A stretch of DNA of 64,000 bases from Cyathus striatus (lineage: Eukaryota > Basidiomycota > Agaricomycetes > Agaricales > Nidulariaceae): contig JAOVFP010000010.1 in assembly GCA_025738555.1 (NCBI GenBank), positions 4,041,501 through 4,105,500 of the forward strand. The letters are read 5' to 3'. Made by a program: the position numbers and the translations under genes. Shown piece after piece: positions 1 through 11,004 of the stretch. Every line of letters begins with the position of its first letter. Position 1 is the first letter of the stretch. The notes under the pieces are model-generated. The model saw only the letters and a program-made list of their open reading frames with translations, ran no database searches and was not told the DNA's origin.

Positions 1-771
1 ATCCTGCAGAAACCATGCATATTGATTCATGTATAAAAGCCTCCCAGACTTGTCTTTGGCTTATTTTCTTTCCATTTCCAAAACTGTTGTTCCAATATTC
101 CATATATGCTGCAGCAGATGCATGAAAGCTATATATACCATTCAGAACACCTTGAGAAAATGCCCTATCTACCCATAGTTTTTTTCCTACTTTCAGATAT
201 TTAGCAGAGTTTAAATGAACCATATAATATCCCTGTTTTTCATCATAGGCTTGTTCATGTTCTGCAGAATATAATGTTTTACATTTTTCACAAACACCTG
301 ATACTACATAAGCATGTTCAAATATTTTTGAGCCTTTAATTAATGTTGCTTTAGGTACACCTCTAACTTTAGTATGCACATGTAGTGCCCATCCTTTACA
401 GCTCTGTGTCTCACACTCTGCAGCTATAGGACATATTATATGAACAGGATCAATACTAGCATGAGATACAGGTTTCAATTGATCTTCAAAAACTTTCTCT
501 CCTGATTGAAAGGATACAACTTCAGAAGTCTTGCCATTTCATTTAATTTAGTGCCTAACAAAATAGATCTGCCTGTTCAAGTTGTGTGTTCATTAATTTC
601 ATAATCTCTAGCCAGTAATCTAATCCATGCAGTTGCATCAATATTTTTTTCACCTGTTAACTTTGCATTCTGCTGTCTTGCATGAAGACTCAACAAATCA
701 ACATTATCAATCATAGAGAACAATATAACCAATGTGGCAGAGAGTATGATGTTGGAGGTTACCATCCAACT
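1..771 (-). pseudogene. KDZ transposase, N-terminal part (outer element), truncated by window edge
   Basis: Reading leftward, this matches the first half of the 6613-8937 transposase. It starts with a stretch ending LSLHARQQ, continues to a CxC5-type zinc cluster (CPIAAEC, then SC, then GVCEKCKTLYSAEH) and then to the conserved segment KLWVDRAFSQG followed by GIYSFHASAAAYMEYW. About 50 residues present in the other copies are missing at its start. The frame changes near 500-560, so it is not intact. The catalytic domain would lie beyond base 1. In this family CxC5 is a predicted zinc-chelating module of Kyakuja-Dileera-Zisupton transposases. Its own N-terminal extension lies at 793-1558 and 9407-11004, interrupted by element A. 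I am sure of the family and treat the gene as dead. Confidence 0.8.
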
Positions 772-786
772 GAAAAATTATATTGT

Positions 787-1558
787 AAACTATTACAATT
801 TGAGTTCAATATACTTACTTGTGCTCTTTGAACTTGATTTCTCTTTATCCTCATAAGCCTTCTCATTCTTACCTCTCTTCTCCTCCTTGCTCTTTCCCTT
901 TCCCTTTCCCTTCCTTTTCTTCTTCTTCTCCTTAAGCCATCTTTTCAAATCCAAAAATGTATAGTAATCTCTTTCAAAGCCCCAAAAGTCTAGATCAGTA
1001 GGACTATCCTCATCTTCAGCCAACCAAGACTGCATTGCTGGAAAATCTGCAATCTTATCAAAGTTTGAATAATTCTCATACCAGGCTGAAGATAAGACAA
1101 AGACTGTGACAATTTCTTTCTTTGTGGCCTTGGCAACTAGCCAAGTCCTGTTCTTGTCCATAATGTTGTGGTCAGAAACTGCCTTTATACAGGCAAGATA
1201 CCTCTGGTATGTGACTTGAAGTCCAGGTGCAGTGCTCTCAAGAATGTCCCTAGGAATCTTTAGAACATCAATAAGTTCCTCAGTACATTGCTCTGAGATT
1301 CCACCTCTTTGAACAGGAGAAGGGGTGTAAGAGCAAGAAACAGCACGAGAGCTAGCTGCAGAGCTTCCAGCTGACTTAGACTGAATGGAATATGTCTCAA
1401 TATTGAGGGAGAGTGGTGCATTTGGCTGAAATCCAGACTATAAAGCAACACAATATAAGTAAATAGTACAAGAATAAAAGAATAAAATATATAGCTACAC
1501 TCAGAATTGGCAAGATAAATTCACCATCTATCTTTAGGAGCTCTTTACACTTAGCCAG
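787..1558 (-). pseudogene. KDZ element N-terminal region, C-terminal end (outer element)
   Basis: These are minus-strand exons that precede the transposase of the outer KDZ element. The piece around 1400-1556 reads CKELLKIDGEFILPIL. A probable intron ending TTTATAG follows, then a Ser-rich stretch containing YSIQSKSAGSS, then VTYQRYLACIKAVSDHN, and then a conserved block with SWLAEDE and DFWGFERDYYTFLDLKRWLKE. The tail is Lys/Glu/Ser-rich. Homologous blocks occur in copy A (6072-6553) and copy C (20280-20504). A GTAAGT donor near 833 and a TTTTTCAG acceptor near 783 define a roughly 50-nt intron leading to the transposase exon, but here the join runs into a stop. The biochemical role of this region is unknown. 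The basic tail suggests nucleic-acid or nuclear interaction, which is inference. Confidence 0.65.
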
Positions 1559-1800
1559 ATGTTCTGTATGGATCTGTGCGGAATCCATACAGATCCATGC
1601 GGATTATGCAGAATCCGTACTTTCTAGAAATAGCTGGGCTATCACTATAATGAATGTGACATTCCATATGGATTCCTTATGGATTCTGCGCATATCTGTA
1701 CAGAATTTAAAATTCCATACGGAATACGCAGAATTCCATAATGAAGACTTCATTGGAATCCACACAGATCTTTACAGAACTTATTTTATTAATTATATAC
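1559..1800. repeat. Left subterminal repeat array of KDZ copy A
   Basis: Dense, imperfect, partly palindromic repeats of the type CTGTATGGATCTGTGCGGAA and its complement. The same motif family occurs in opposite orientation at 9200-9390. Such subterminal arrays are typical transposase-binding regions of DNA transposons; binding here is inference. Confidence 0.6.
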
Positions 1801-1979
1801 ATGAAAATAAAATGTGCCATGCATGGTTTGAACCCTTACCATGCTCAATGATTTGTAATCAAACATATCACGTGCTAAACCATCTGAGCCAGTATGTTTT
1901 TCTTATCATTGCATAACCGCTCATGATATGATGCTTATCCAGCTATTGTTAGCTGACACATATCTGGGTGATGTGTCAC

Positions 1980-2170
1980 TAGCGCTCACTGCTCAGCGCT
2001 GTCAGCACCTGGTCAGCACCCTCTCATCTCACTCCCACCACCTTTGCTCTCACCATCACCTTCACTCCCACCACCATCTTCACTTCCACCACCTTCGCTC
2101 CCACTGCCGCCTTCGCTCCCACTGCCGCCTTCGCTCCCACCCCCTCATTCTTCTTCCCTCCTTCGATGCC
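1980..2170. repeat. Pyrimidine-rich tandem repeats (CTTCGCTCCCACTGCCGC type)
   Basis: Tandem 12-18-bp units such as CTTCGCTCCCACTGCC and CACCACCTTCACTCC give His/Leu/Ser-rich translations in one frame and Val/Gly-rich ones in the other. Both are repeat translations rather than genes. Confidence 0.6.
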
Positions 2171-2389
2171 CCCTGACCGCTCTCCTCCATGCGTGAAGAA
2201 GGCAATGATGCCATGCAAACCAGCCCCCTTCCTTCACCCGGCCCCTCCCCTCTGCGTTGTGAAAACGACTATGATACAACACCGTCACATCAACTGTCAA
2301 CTCCCCATGCCTCCATCACTCCCCCTCCTCCCCTGCCACGTCATCCAAGGAAGAACACACCGTTGCTGCCCTCCCTTCAAGAGCTCCCA

Positions 2390-3100
2390 CACCTCATCCC
2401 GCAAATGACGAGCGTGCTGTTCCCCCCCCTCTGGTCTCATCTGGAAAACAACAAGGAGGAACCACTGCACCTCATCTCACAAGCAACAAGCATGCACTTC
2501 TCCTCCCCTCTATGCACCTCGTCTCGCAAGTGACGAGTATGTGTTCCTTCTCCCCTCTATACACCTCGTCTCGCAAACAACAAGTGTGCCGGTTCCTCCC
2601 CTCTATACACCTCGTCTCTCAAACGACAAGCATGCTGTTCTCCTCCCCCTGCCCTGTCCTCGTCTCTCAAATGACAAGTTTCCTCCCTCCTCCCCTATCC
2701 TCGTCTCTCAAACAACGAGTTTCCACCCTCCTCCCCTATTCTTGTCTTGCAAACAATGAGGATCGATACTACCCTCCCCTGTCCTTGTCTTGCAAACGAC
2801 AAGCGCACTGTTCTCCCCCTCCTCCCCTATTCTTGTCTCACAAATGATGAGGATAGACACCACCCTCCCCTGTCCTTGTCTTGCAAATGACGAGTGCACT
2901 GTTCTCCCCCCCTCCCCCTATCCCCATCTTGGAAATGACAAGGATTAACACCAGCACCTCATCCCTCAAATGACGAGCATGCTGTTTCCACCCCCCTCCC
3001 TGTCCTCATCTCGCAAACGACAAATGTGCTTGCCCCCTCCTCCTCTGCCGCACCTCATCTCACAAGCGACAAGGATGAGGGTGCTGTTCCTCCCCCCTCT
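2390..3100. repeat. Minisatellite, about 45-60-bp units containing CTCGTCTCGCAAACGACAAG
   Basis: At least a dozen degenerate copies of a unit with the core CTCGTCTC(G/T)CAAACGACAAG are separated by C-rich spacers such as TTCTCCTCCCCCT. The reverse-complement family occurs at 11380-12240 in the outer KDZ element, so the array belongs to this KDZ subfamily's 5' region. The open frames across it are repeat translations. Confidence 0.75.
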
Positions 3101-3510
3101 CCCCTGCTTCCCGAGGAGAGGGAAGAGTGAGGGAAGGGGAGGGGTAGCGGGGAAGGGCATAGCAGGGGAAGAGGAGGGGTAGCGGGGAAGGGGAGGGGGA
3201 GAGCAGGGAAGGGGGGGATAGCAGAGGACGAGGAGGGACGGTGAGGGAAGTGGAGAGCAAGGGGAAGGAAGGGGGAGGGGATAGCGAGGGAGCGGAAGGG
3301 AGAATGATGGAAGGGGAGGGGAGAGCGATAAAAAGGGAGGGGAGAGCAGGGAAGGGGGGGGATAGCAGAGGACGAGGAGGGATGGCGAGGGAAGTGGAGA
3401 GCGAGGGGAGGGAAGGAGGGGATAGCGAGGGAGTGGAAGAGAGAATGACAGAAGGGGAGGGGAGAGCGATGGAAGGGAAGAGGAGGACAGCAAGGAGAGG
3501 GGATGGTGAA
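3100..3510. repeat. G/A-rich minisatellite (GGGAAGGGGAG units)
   Basis: Strongly strand-asymmetric GA-rich tandem units; a block of roughly 120 bp containing AGCAGAGGACGAGGAGGGA occurs twice (about 3210 and 3363). It gives long Ser/Pro/Leu-rich open frames on the minus strand, which I reject as genes. The remaining bases up to 4094 show no other feature apart from AT-rich DNA upstream of the ATG at 4095. Confidence 0.65.
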
Positions 3511-4094
3511 GGACCCCATCGTCACCCTCCTTTGACATCCTCCCCCTTGATATGTGCTAACACCTGCACATGCATGCCGTTGCACCCCATCAGTGCCCCC
3601 TACCCATTGTTCCCCATTGTTCAGTATATAGTAGACTAGCTTACAGTAGTCTTGTACTGTGTAGATATAAAAACTAATACATAAATTTATGATATTCATT
3701 TGGGTGTGCTACAGTGAGTTGACAATGAGAGTGACTTGCATTCTATAAATGCATTACTGCAATAAAGTGATCCCATGTTCAACCTCGTAATTGCTTACAC
3801 TCTCAAGTATCAATAGATTGCCATAGCTAGGTGATCTCATGTTCAATTATATTTTGAGCTCAACAATGTTGTGATTGCACACAGCAAACTTGTGATCATT
3901 CACACTACTATTATTAAATAAGCTGTAAAATCACAGACCGAGTTAAAAATAAATGGTGTGAACAATGTGGGCATTTAGGTCTCAGCATGCTTCATGCCCT
4001 TTTCTCCTCTGAACCACTATCATCATTGCACATTGCTACACATCACAACTCATCCACACACATCAGTGCTTACTAATACATTCTACTACACACT

Positions 4095-6383
4095 ATGCCA
4101 CCTTGCAGATCTGCTTGCAACAAATCCACCAGTGACAATGCCAAACCAGCTTTACCAAAGTCTCGCAAGCACACTATCTCATCAACTGATTCTACTATGC
4201 AACCTGCTACAAAGAAGGGTAAAAAGGTGGATGAAGGACTTGGAGAGACTGATACCAGGAAGAATAAGAGGAAAAAGGGAAAAGGATGGTGTGTAATAAC
4301 TCACTTATAAATAAATTTTTGAACTCATTTTTTTTGTTACTTAGTAAATCAGCAATGCAGTGTATTGCAGAAGACTTGAAGGCTACTCCACCAGTGACAC
4401 TAACCCCTGCTGAACAGAACATTATTGATGACGGCACTTCTGTTGCACCCCACAAGTGCATTCGTGATGCTGTTATAAGTCTAGTTCCAGCTGCTAAGTC
4501 TTCAGGTGCTACAAGTGGTTGTATCCAGCACTCTGAGCCACAGTACACTGAGAGTACTGATGATGAGGATGGCAACAGTGATTCTAAGAAAGAAGATACT
4601 GATGAAAGTGATCCTGGTGAAAGTGAAACTGGTGAAATTGATCCTAGTGAAAGTGATCCTGGTGAAATTAATCCTGGTGAAAGTGATCCTGGTGAAATTG
4701 ATTCTGATGAAAGTGATCCTGGTGAAATTAATCCTGGTGAAAGTGATCCTGGTGAAAGTGGTCCTGGTGAAAGTGAAAGTGGTGAAATTGATCCTGATGA
4801 AAGTAATCCTGGTGGAAGTAATATTAAACAAAGTGAACAGGAAACTAGCAATGAACATAGTAATGAAAATCAAAGTGGAAAGCATACCCTTGACAAGAAT
4901 AGTGGGAGTACTACCAGCCAGGGCACTGAGAATATTTCCAAAGAAAGTGGAGATACTGCTCATGTACAGATTAGTAGGAACACTCAGGACCAGAGCAGAT
5001 ACAATGATCTTAATCAGAGGGGAAAGAACTTTCATTCTGAAGTGGATCAAATTTCTACTGAGAGTACAGTCTCACACAATAATATTATAGATGTTCATAT
5101 GACATCCCCACCAAGGAAAGGGGTTACCCACAATAAGAGCACTGAGATTCAGCAGAGCAAAGGTGATCATAGAGGTAATATCCATATGGTATCACCACCA
5201 AGAAATGAGGTGTATAATTTACAGGGATCTTCTCATGTTACTGGTAAGTTTTTTTTCTGTTATATGGAAAATAATAAAATTTAACATGATACTAAGGTGG
5301 ATTTATGCATCATCATGCTCAAGGAAACATATATAATAATGCTGACTTTGAGAATATTGAGAAGCAGTCAACCTATCTAGAATATATAAAAGGGACTGTA
5401 TATCTTTATATTTCAAATGCTGATCCAACAAATCTCCAAGTAGCAAACATGAACTCAATGGCATTTATCAAGGTTCCTGTGTCAGTAAATTCTATGCAGC
5501 CTGTTCTGAAAGGGCTGGCCAAGAAATATAGTCCTATTGCTGAGCCTGAACAGTGGTTCTTTATTGTCAATAATGATAGTCCAAGTTGGCGCCTTTTAGG
5601 TAGCTATGAATGTGCCATTGAGGACAATGAAGATTTTACATGGATTCAGAAAGAACAATATATTTTGCATATTTTATGTGTAAGTGTATTTTATCTGCAT
5701 TTATACAATCTTGAACTCATAAATATAATTAGTCTTCATTTCATGTTTCAGCTAGGCATGACTCAATGTCAGCTACAGCTCCATCTTGATCTGTATCACT
5801 TTCAATCCAAAGCAAATCTGTGTCTATGATGCCATTTATTGTAACAGAAGCAAATGTAGAGTCTCAGACAATTACTGCCAGACTTGACATTCATTCTGAT
5901 AGTCTTAATTGCACTTTTGAGGATGGAGTAAGAGGTCAATACCAAAAGTACATAGTTACTCTTAAGTATTTGGATAAATATAACACAATGATAAAGAACA
6001 ATGAATGAGAAGGAAAACACCTTAAAAAAAAAGATATTATAGATATTTTTCTTTCCTATTTATATTTTCAGTCCAATCATAACAAGCTTTTCACTAAGCT
6101 CTCTAATTATCCTCTTTTATTGGAATGAATGAAAGGAGAGAGTGATGCCCTATCAGACTTGAAGGCATGAGGATATGAAAAAACACAAAGATATACATTT
6201 GAGGATCTTAAAACATTTTATGAGAATGGAGGGACACTTGATCCAGATAAAGCAGTAAGAAAGAATGCTAAGACAAAGGGAAAATATAAAATGGAGAAAA
6301 GAGAGAAGTATAATAAAGATGAGAAGAATGAGGATGAGGAGGATTGTGTGGATGATGAGGATGATGAGGATAATGAGAATGAT

Positions 6384-6414
<31 letters not shown>

Positions 6415-6553
6415 GAACAGTGAAGAGAAAGAAGAAGAATGATAAAATAAAGGGGGGGGGGAAAGGAAAACAGAGTGAGAAAGAGAAGGAAAAGAGTAAA
6501 GGTAAAGAAAAAACTTTAGAAGTTAAGAAGACAACTAAGAAGAAAGCTAAAGA
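4095..6553 (+). pseudogene. KDZ element N-terminal coding region, copy A (disrupted)
   Basis: Exons fit 4095-4288, 4345-5243, 5297-5677, then pieces near 5752-6005 and 6072-6553, with 50-75-nt GT-AG introns that keep frame through the first joins. The product begins MPPCRSACNKS and is basic. It then has an acidic Ser/Asp/Pro/Gly/Glu repeat region, then a conserved block GTVYLYISNADP...WRLLGSYECAIEDNED that also occurs in the outer copy and, weakly, in copy C, and finally a Lys/Glu-rich tail. In-frame TGAs lie at 5787, 6126 and 6168. The last two replace conserved Trp codons (compare SWL and DFWGFE in the outer copy). The final exon ends GA|GTAAGT and joins in frame to the transposase exon at 6613. 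No named domain is recognised. The host element is KDZ. Confidence 0.65.
4600..4815 (+). repeat. In-frame 30-bp coding repeats (SDPGEINPGE)
   Basis: Tandem 15- and 30-bp units (AGTGATCCTGGTGAAATTAA type) encode alternating SDPGE and INPGE/IDPGE blocks. Copy C has a different repeat, with a (S/T)SEI(T/A)G core, at the corresponding place, so the region is low-complexity and fast-changing. The open frames on the other strand and in the second plus frame are shadows of the repeat. Confidence 0.8.
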
Positions 6554-6612
6554 GTAAGTTGATTTAGTTTTGAATGTCTGTTTGGTATACATTTCCAATC
6601 TTATCAATGTAG

Positions 6613-8937
6613 TATAAAATTTGAAATCTCTGTATTATATTTGATATGTCAAATCTTTATGCATTTCCTCCTTCACAAGCAAAGTGTCCTGTATGGTTTT
6701 CTAAGTCTAAGTTCCATGCTAATGGAATTTATTCTCATGTTCACCATAATATTGACACTTAATAATTGGATACAATGTGGAAATAAAACTACAAATTTAC
6801 ACATTTGGATTATTTTAATAATGTTGCCAGGAGTTTCAGCAAACATGCAACCCTTCCCTGATATTCCATTTAAAACCTTCAGCAAATTTATTAGTAGCAA
6901 TTATAGTTCTGAAATTTCCCTGTCAACAGCTTTGGCAATACTATTTACAGTCACACATAATTGTGACCTATTAAGTCTTCATGCAAGGCAATTCAATCCT
7001 AGATATCCAGAGGAAAACAATGTACAAATGACTGCTTGGATGCTCACTTTATCTAGAGCACTGCAAGTTTATCTTGGAGAGAGATGTAACAAATTATTTA
7101 AAGAGGAGCCTAATGATGAAAGGGATACAATTTTGGCATTCAGCTTAGATAACTTGATGAAGACTCTAAAGCTTAATCTGATTGGATCATCTGGGAGATT
7201 TAAAGGAAATTTAAAAGTAGTATCTCATAAAGAGATTTCACCAGCATTTGTTATTTGCCCTGTAACTGCTGTATGTATAACAAATACATGCCCTTTATTA
7301 GCATTGCACTTATCAACAATTGCAAGGGATATACCTTCTGTTACATTAATTCAGGGTACTGAAACTGTAAAAAATGTTCAAGTACTTACAGGAATATGCA
7401 ACAGATGCAAAACACAATACTCTGCTGACAGAGAGAAAGTTTCAATTCCAAATCAAAAAAATACCAGAGTGTACCTTAATTCTGCAAAGTATGTGAAAGT
7501 AGGACACTCACTGTGGGTGGACAGAACATTTTCAAATGCAGCTGTAAATGCAATTTATAGTTTTCATGCATCAGCTGCTGCTTATATAGAATTTTGGAAC
7601 AATAGCTTTTCTGATGAACACAGTATCACCCGCAGACAGATCTGGCAAGCATTTATCCAAGAAACTGTGGCCTCTTCAAGAGACATAAATTTGGAAGTAG
7701 AAGATGGTCTCTCAATTGATAATCTTACACGTGAGGCATTTTCATTACTTGGTGATAATGGAATTATTCGATCTGCAGATAAGCACACATGTTCTGAGTG
7801 CACACATGCTTATAGAAGCAGGTCCAATGCAATATCAGATGCTGACCCTGCTGGTGTGGTAGGAGTTGATGAAAACAGAGTAGTTCCTGATCTTGTACAA
7901 TCTGAAAGTACACAGGAGGATATGAACTCTGTAAACATACAAAGAGCAGTAGTAGATATGGAAAATAATAATACAGCAACAAATGAGAATGAATATGCTC
8001 CTGTTAAAATGGTTGTATTGGATGGTATTATGATGGGTCCCACACATTGTGCATTTGAAGAATGTACAAGTGAGTTACATAATGCACATGGGGGGGTTTT
8101 CTGTGAAGTACATGAAGCCTTTTATGGTGCATGTTGTCGTGTTCAAGGGTGCAATAATATGAAAAAACAAGGTACTCAAGCTTGTAATAATCACCAAGAG
8201 GAGTGGAAAAGGTTTCAATCAACATGTAACACTTCCCATCATGCTGGTGTAAGAAGAATGCTTCAGCATCCAGGAGAACAGCTCCCATGGAATACAGTTA
8301 GACCAAGAAATGTTCAGCCACATGATGAACAACAACAGTTGAATTACTTTACTCCAGGTAAATTCTACTGTGTGGAAACAATATGTGCACCTTGTGGTGT
8401 TGTTATTGCCTGGACAAAATTTGAGGGAGCAGAATCACCATTCAATATTATGAAATTCTTGGAGGAAGTATTCCCTATTGAAGAGTCCAGGTCAGATTAT
8501 GTATGCATTGACAAGGCATGTTTGGTACTAAGATATATTCTTAATGATGCAAGAAGAGAGCAATGGGAAACCTGGAAAAAAACTACAAGATTTAGTGTAG
8601 ATAGCTATCATTATACAAATCACAGAGTTAAAGACTTCCTCTGCAGAATATTTTGCAATCCTGCCCCACTAGATGGATCTGCTCCAAATCTGGTTGTAAC
8701 TGATTTTGACAATAATGGAAATCCATATTTAAAAAGAGCTTTTAATACACAGGTAAGATACATATTATAATTATTTCAAAATATTTTTAAAACTACTACT
8801 TGTCATAGGCATGTGAACAGCTTAATGCTTGGCTTGGTGGCTTTGAGTCTATTTTAAAAAAGATGACTCCAAGCAATTTTAATTGGTTTTTACATACCAT
8901 GTTGTTTTATCACAGTAAGCATGTTATAGATAGGTAA
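6613..8937 (+). CDS. KDZ transposase with CxC5 and CxC6 zinc clusters, copy A
   Basis: A 2.1-kb open frame plus a last exon after a 56-nt intron (8753-8808). In order: an N-terminal helical region ending LSLHARQF; CxC5 cluster (CPVTAVC, CNRCKTQYSADRE); a conserved LWVDRTFS...IYSFHASAAAY block; the first probable catalytic Asp in VVLDGIMMGP; CxC6 cluster (CAFEEC, FCEVH, CRVQGC, ACNNH); the second Asp in VCIDKACLV; a conserved VDSYHYTNH block; and the Glu in ACEQLNAWL. This is the D-D-E layout of KDZ transposases with a zinc insert. No initiator ATG is conserved: codons upstream align between copies, and the exon joins in frame to 4095-6553 through the 59-nt intron 6554-6612. A TAA at 8935 trims about 20 residues found in copies C and D. 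This half is open, but upstream stops make the gene non-functional as it stands. Confidence 0.85.
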
Positions 8938-9199
8938 GCAAGAAGAAGAAGACAGGAAGCTAATGGAATGGAAGTGGAAGAAGATGTAGCAGAGAATGAT
9001 GACTTTCCAGCTGAAGATATTGTTCTTTAAATAACTAAACTGATTTATTTGTAATCACATCTAGTAATACATACAGTACAATTATGCTTCAGCTAATATT
9101 GTTTGGTTTGTTTGGAAAAAGGTTTGAGGTGTAGCAAAATAAATTGACATTTGAAGCTGATAAAGTTTTATAAATGAAGAATTCTTCACAAAATCTGTA

Positions 9200-9396
9200 A
9201 GGAATCTCTATGGAATTTATAAAGATATTGTCACTATTTAAAAATACTTAAATTCTACATAAATCTGTGCAGAATCTGCAAGGATCTGTACAGAATCTGT
9301 GCAAAATCCATACAGAATTTTTACATTTGTACAGACCAGTACAGATTTTGCACAGATTCTGTACAGATCTGCACAGACTCCTTGGGGGAGTGTAAA
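9200..9396. repeat. Right subterminal repeat array and terminus of KDZ copy A
   Basis: Repeats of the type CTGTACAGATC, CTGTGCAGAATCTG and CAGAATTT end in GGGGGAGTGTAAA at 9384-9396. The G-run plus GTGTAAA signature recurs at 22600-22613 (inverted at 21176) and as GTGCAAAG at 25145-25152, which supports a shared KDZ terminus. Confidence 0.65.
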
Positions 9397-9406
9397 TTAC
9401 TAATTT

Positions 9407-11004
9407 TTAGCCAGTTAACTTCCTCATTGTTCTTGACAGCAGATTCAAAGTTTCCAAGAATGTTCCAGGCTTTACTTTCATAAACATACAAACAGTGATC
9501 AGCAGCTAAAATGATATTAGTATATGAATAAAATATGAAAGAAAACATACTAAAGAAATGTTCAGCTCTGTCTTTGAGTTTCTTCAAGACAGGCTCAATG
9601 GTTGCCATAAGATTATGCTTCAATGTAAATGAAGCGACTCCAGGTACCATAACAGTACTTGGATCTGCATTAGACATATACAGCCATACTTGCCCCTTAA
9701 CTGAACCAACAGTAGTGCTTTCAGCAGCACTGTGAAAGTCGGCAGCATTTGGGTGATTTCCAAGTGCATTTCCTCTGAGAATGCCACCTACTTAGAGTTA
9801 GTACATATATATTTATACAAATTATAGGTTTACCTTCACTCCTTGAAGAACCTTTGGGACTAATATTAGTAATATCCACAGTGTCGACTGTACCTGGCTT
9901 ACTGGTGGTACGAGGTGGACTAACCAGTGGACTATTCATGATAATATCTAGCTCTGCAAACATTGAGTCAGTATAAATACAAATATTACTGAAAATCCAT
10001 ACCTTTATCTTTACTAGTCCTGTCTTCTGTATGATTGCTGTTGGACTTGGAAGATACAATGCTGATATTACTCCCTTTCAAGATCTTAAATACAGTAATA
10101 CAGTTATAACATTACTGAATTTTTCTTACTTTTATTCTTACTGGTGTGATCTTCTGTATACTTTTTGTCAGACTTGAAAGATGGATGCTAATATCACCTA
10201 CCATCACTGTGTTCTGATTCATTTCCATGACCTGCATTTGATCCATCAGTTGAACCTTCAGTATTTTCTGAAATATAACTTGTGTTAGTAAATATATGTG
10301 TAAGTCATCAATTCAAACCTTTATTTTTGCTTTCATTATTGGTATCATATCCATCTGATTCATGTTCTTCTTCAACTGTAGAAGATATAAATGAATATTT
10401 CTTTACCTTTTTTCATGTCTGAATGGTGCTTACGAGTAACAGTGAAAACTGGAGCTGCTGGTTGAGGTACATCAGAAGATGGACCCTGCTTTGGAGGGGC
10501 AACAGGAAGGCTGCTTTCCTCCAGCACCCTTTTAGCACTAAGTATTATTAGTACATAAATATTGTATAAATATATGTAATATGTATGCAGTAAGGTCAGG
10601 TACACCTTCTTCATCTGCAGCAGCATCCTCAGCTCTTTTCTGTTCCGAAGTTTTTCTAAAAAAATATTAGCAAGGCAGTGAAAGAAAGTTATGAAACCAT
10701 ACCAAGTTTTTTTGGCTTTCTTGGCTTTTACAACTTTTTTACTCTGTTTTCCCTGCACATCTTCACTTTCCTCATTATCTGTAATAGGTTTGTTGGTTGT
10801 AGCCTGCTTCTTTGTTGGTGGTTGGGCTGTAAAATCGGCAGCAGAAGTACCACGCTTGCAAGACTCGCTACAAGTTTCATGTGTAGCAACTGACAGAGAA
10901 GCAGACTCAGTAGGAGTAATACTAGAAGCCTGAGTTGTAGCAGAGTGAGTGGAACAATGAGGAGCCAGTGTGTGTAGAAGTGTTAAAATGCTTTGAGATA
11001 GCAA
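9407..11004 (-). pseudogene. KDZ element N-terminal region, 5' exons (outer element)
   Basis: Minus-strand exons separated by short introns give a basic N-terminus with ESCKRGTSAADF...QPPTKKQ (parallel to PATKKGKK of copy A and LATKKPAIT of copy C). Acidic and Ser-rich segments follow. Then comes GGILRGNALGNHPNAADF, parallel to the GGFMHHHAQGN segment of copy A, and VWLYMSNADPSTV...WNILGNFESAVKNNEEVNW, the same conserved block as in copy A. The frame is cut at 9414 by element A and resumes at 1558 with the rest of the gene. ORF boundaries near 10400-10650 suggest two introns. No domain name can be given. Confidence 0.65.

Larger units (their letters stand above)
1559..9406 (+). mobile_element. 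KDZ DNA transposon, copy A, inserted into another KDZ element
   Basis: The 8-bp word TTAGCCAG occurs at 1551-1558 and 9407-9414, at the two points where the surrounding minus-strand KDZ gene is interrupted. I take it as the target-site duplication. Inside each end lie inverted arrays of short motifs built on CTGTACAGATC and CTGTATGGATC (1559-1770 and 9200-9380), and the right end has GGGGGAGTGTAAA. The interior carries minisatellites (1980-3510), the N-terminal coding region (4095-6553) and the transposase (6613-8937). Zisupton-type elements are known for 8-bp duplications, which fits. The exact left terminus is uncertain because TTTACAC, the motif seen at other ends here, lies just outside at 1544-1550. 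Confidence 0.7.

Noticed and set aside
2966..3699. Minus-strand open frames of 190 and 214 codons, Ser/Pro/Leu-rich
   Set aside because: They translate the GA/CT-rich minisatellite in several frames at once; no domain, no start context, no homologous frame in the related array.
4502..5090. Long open frames on the minus strand and in the second plus frame over the coding repeat
   Set aside because: Shadow frames of the 30-bp repeat; the accepted frame has intron joins and homologues in other copies.
5787..6170. Reassigned genetic code (TGA as Trp)
   Set aside because: TGG is used for the same or neighbouring Trp in other copies, TAA/TAG stops also occur, and transitions elsewhere explain the TGAs.
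6218..6607. 129-codon minus-strand Ser-rich frame
   Set aside because: Reverse complement of the Lys/Glu-rich tail of the KDZ N-terminal region.
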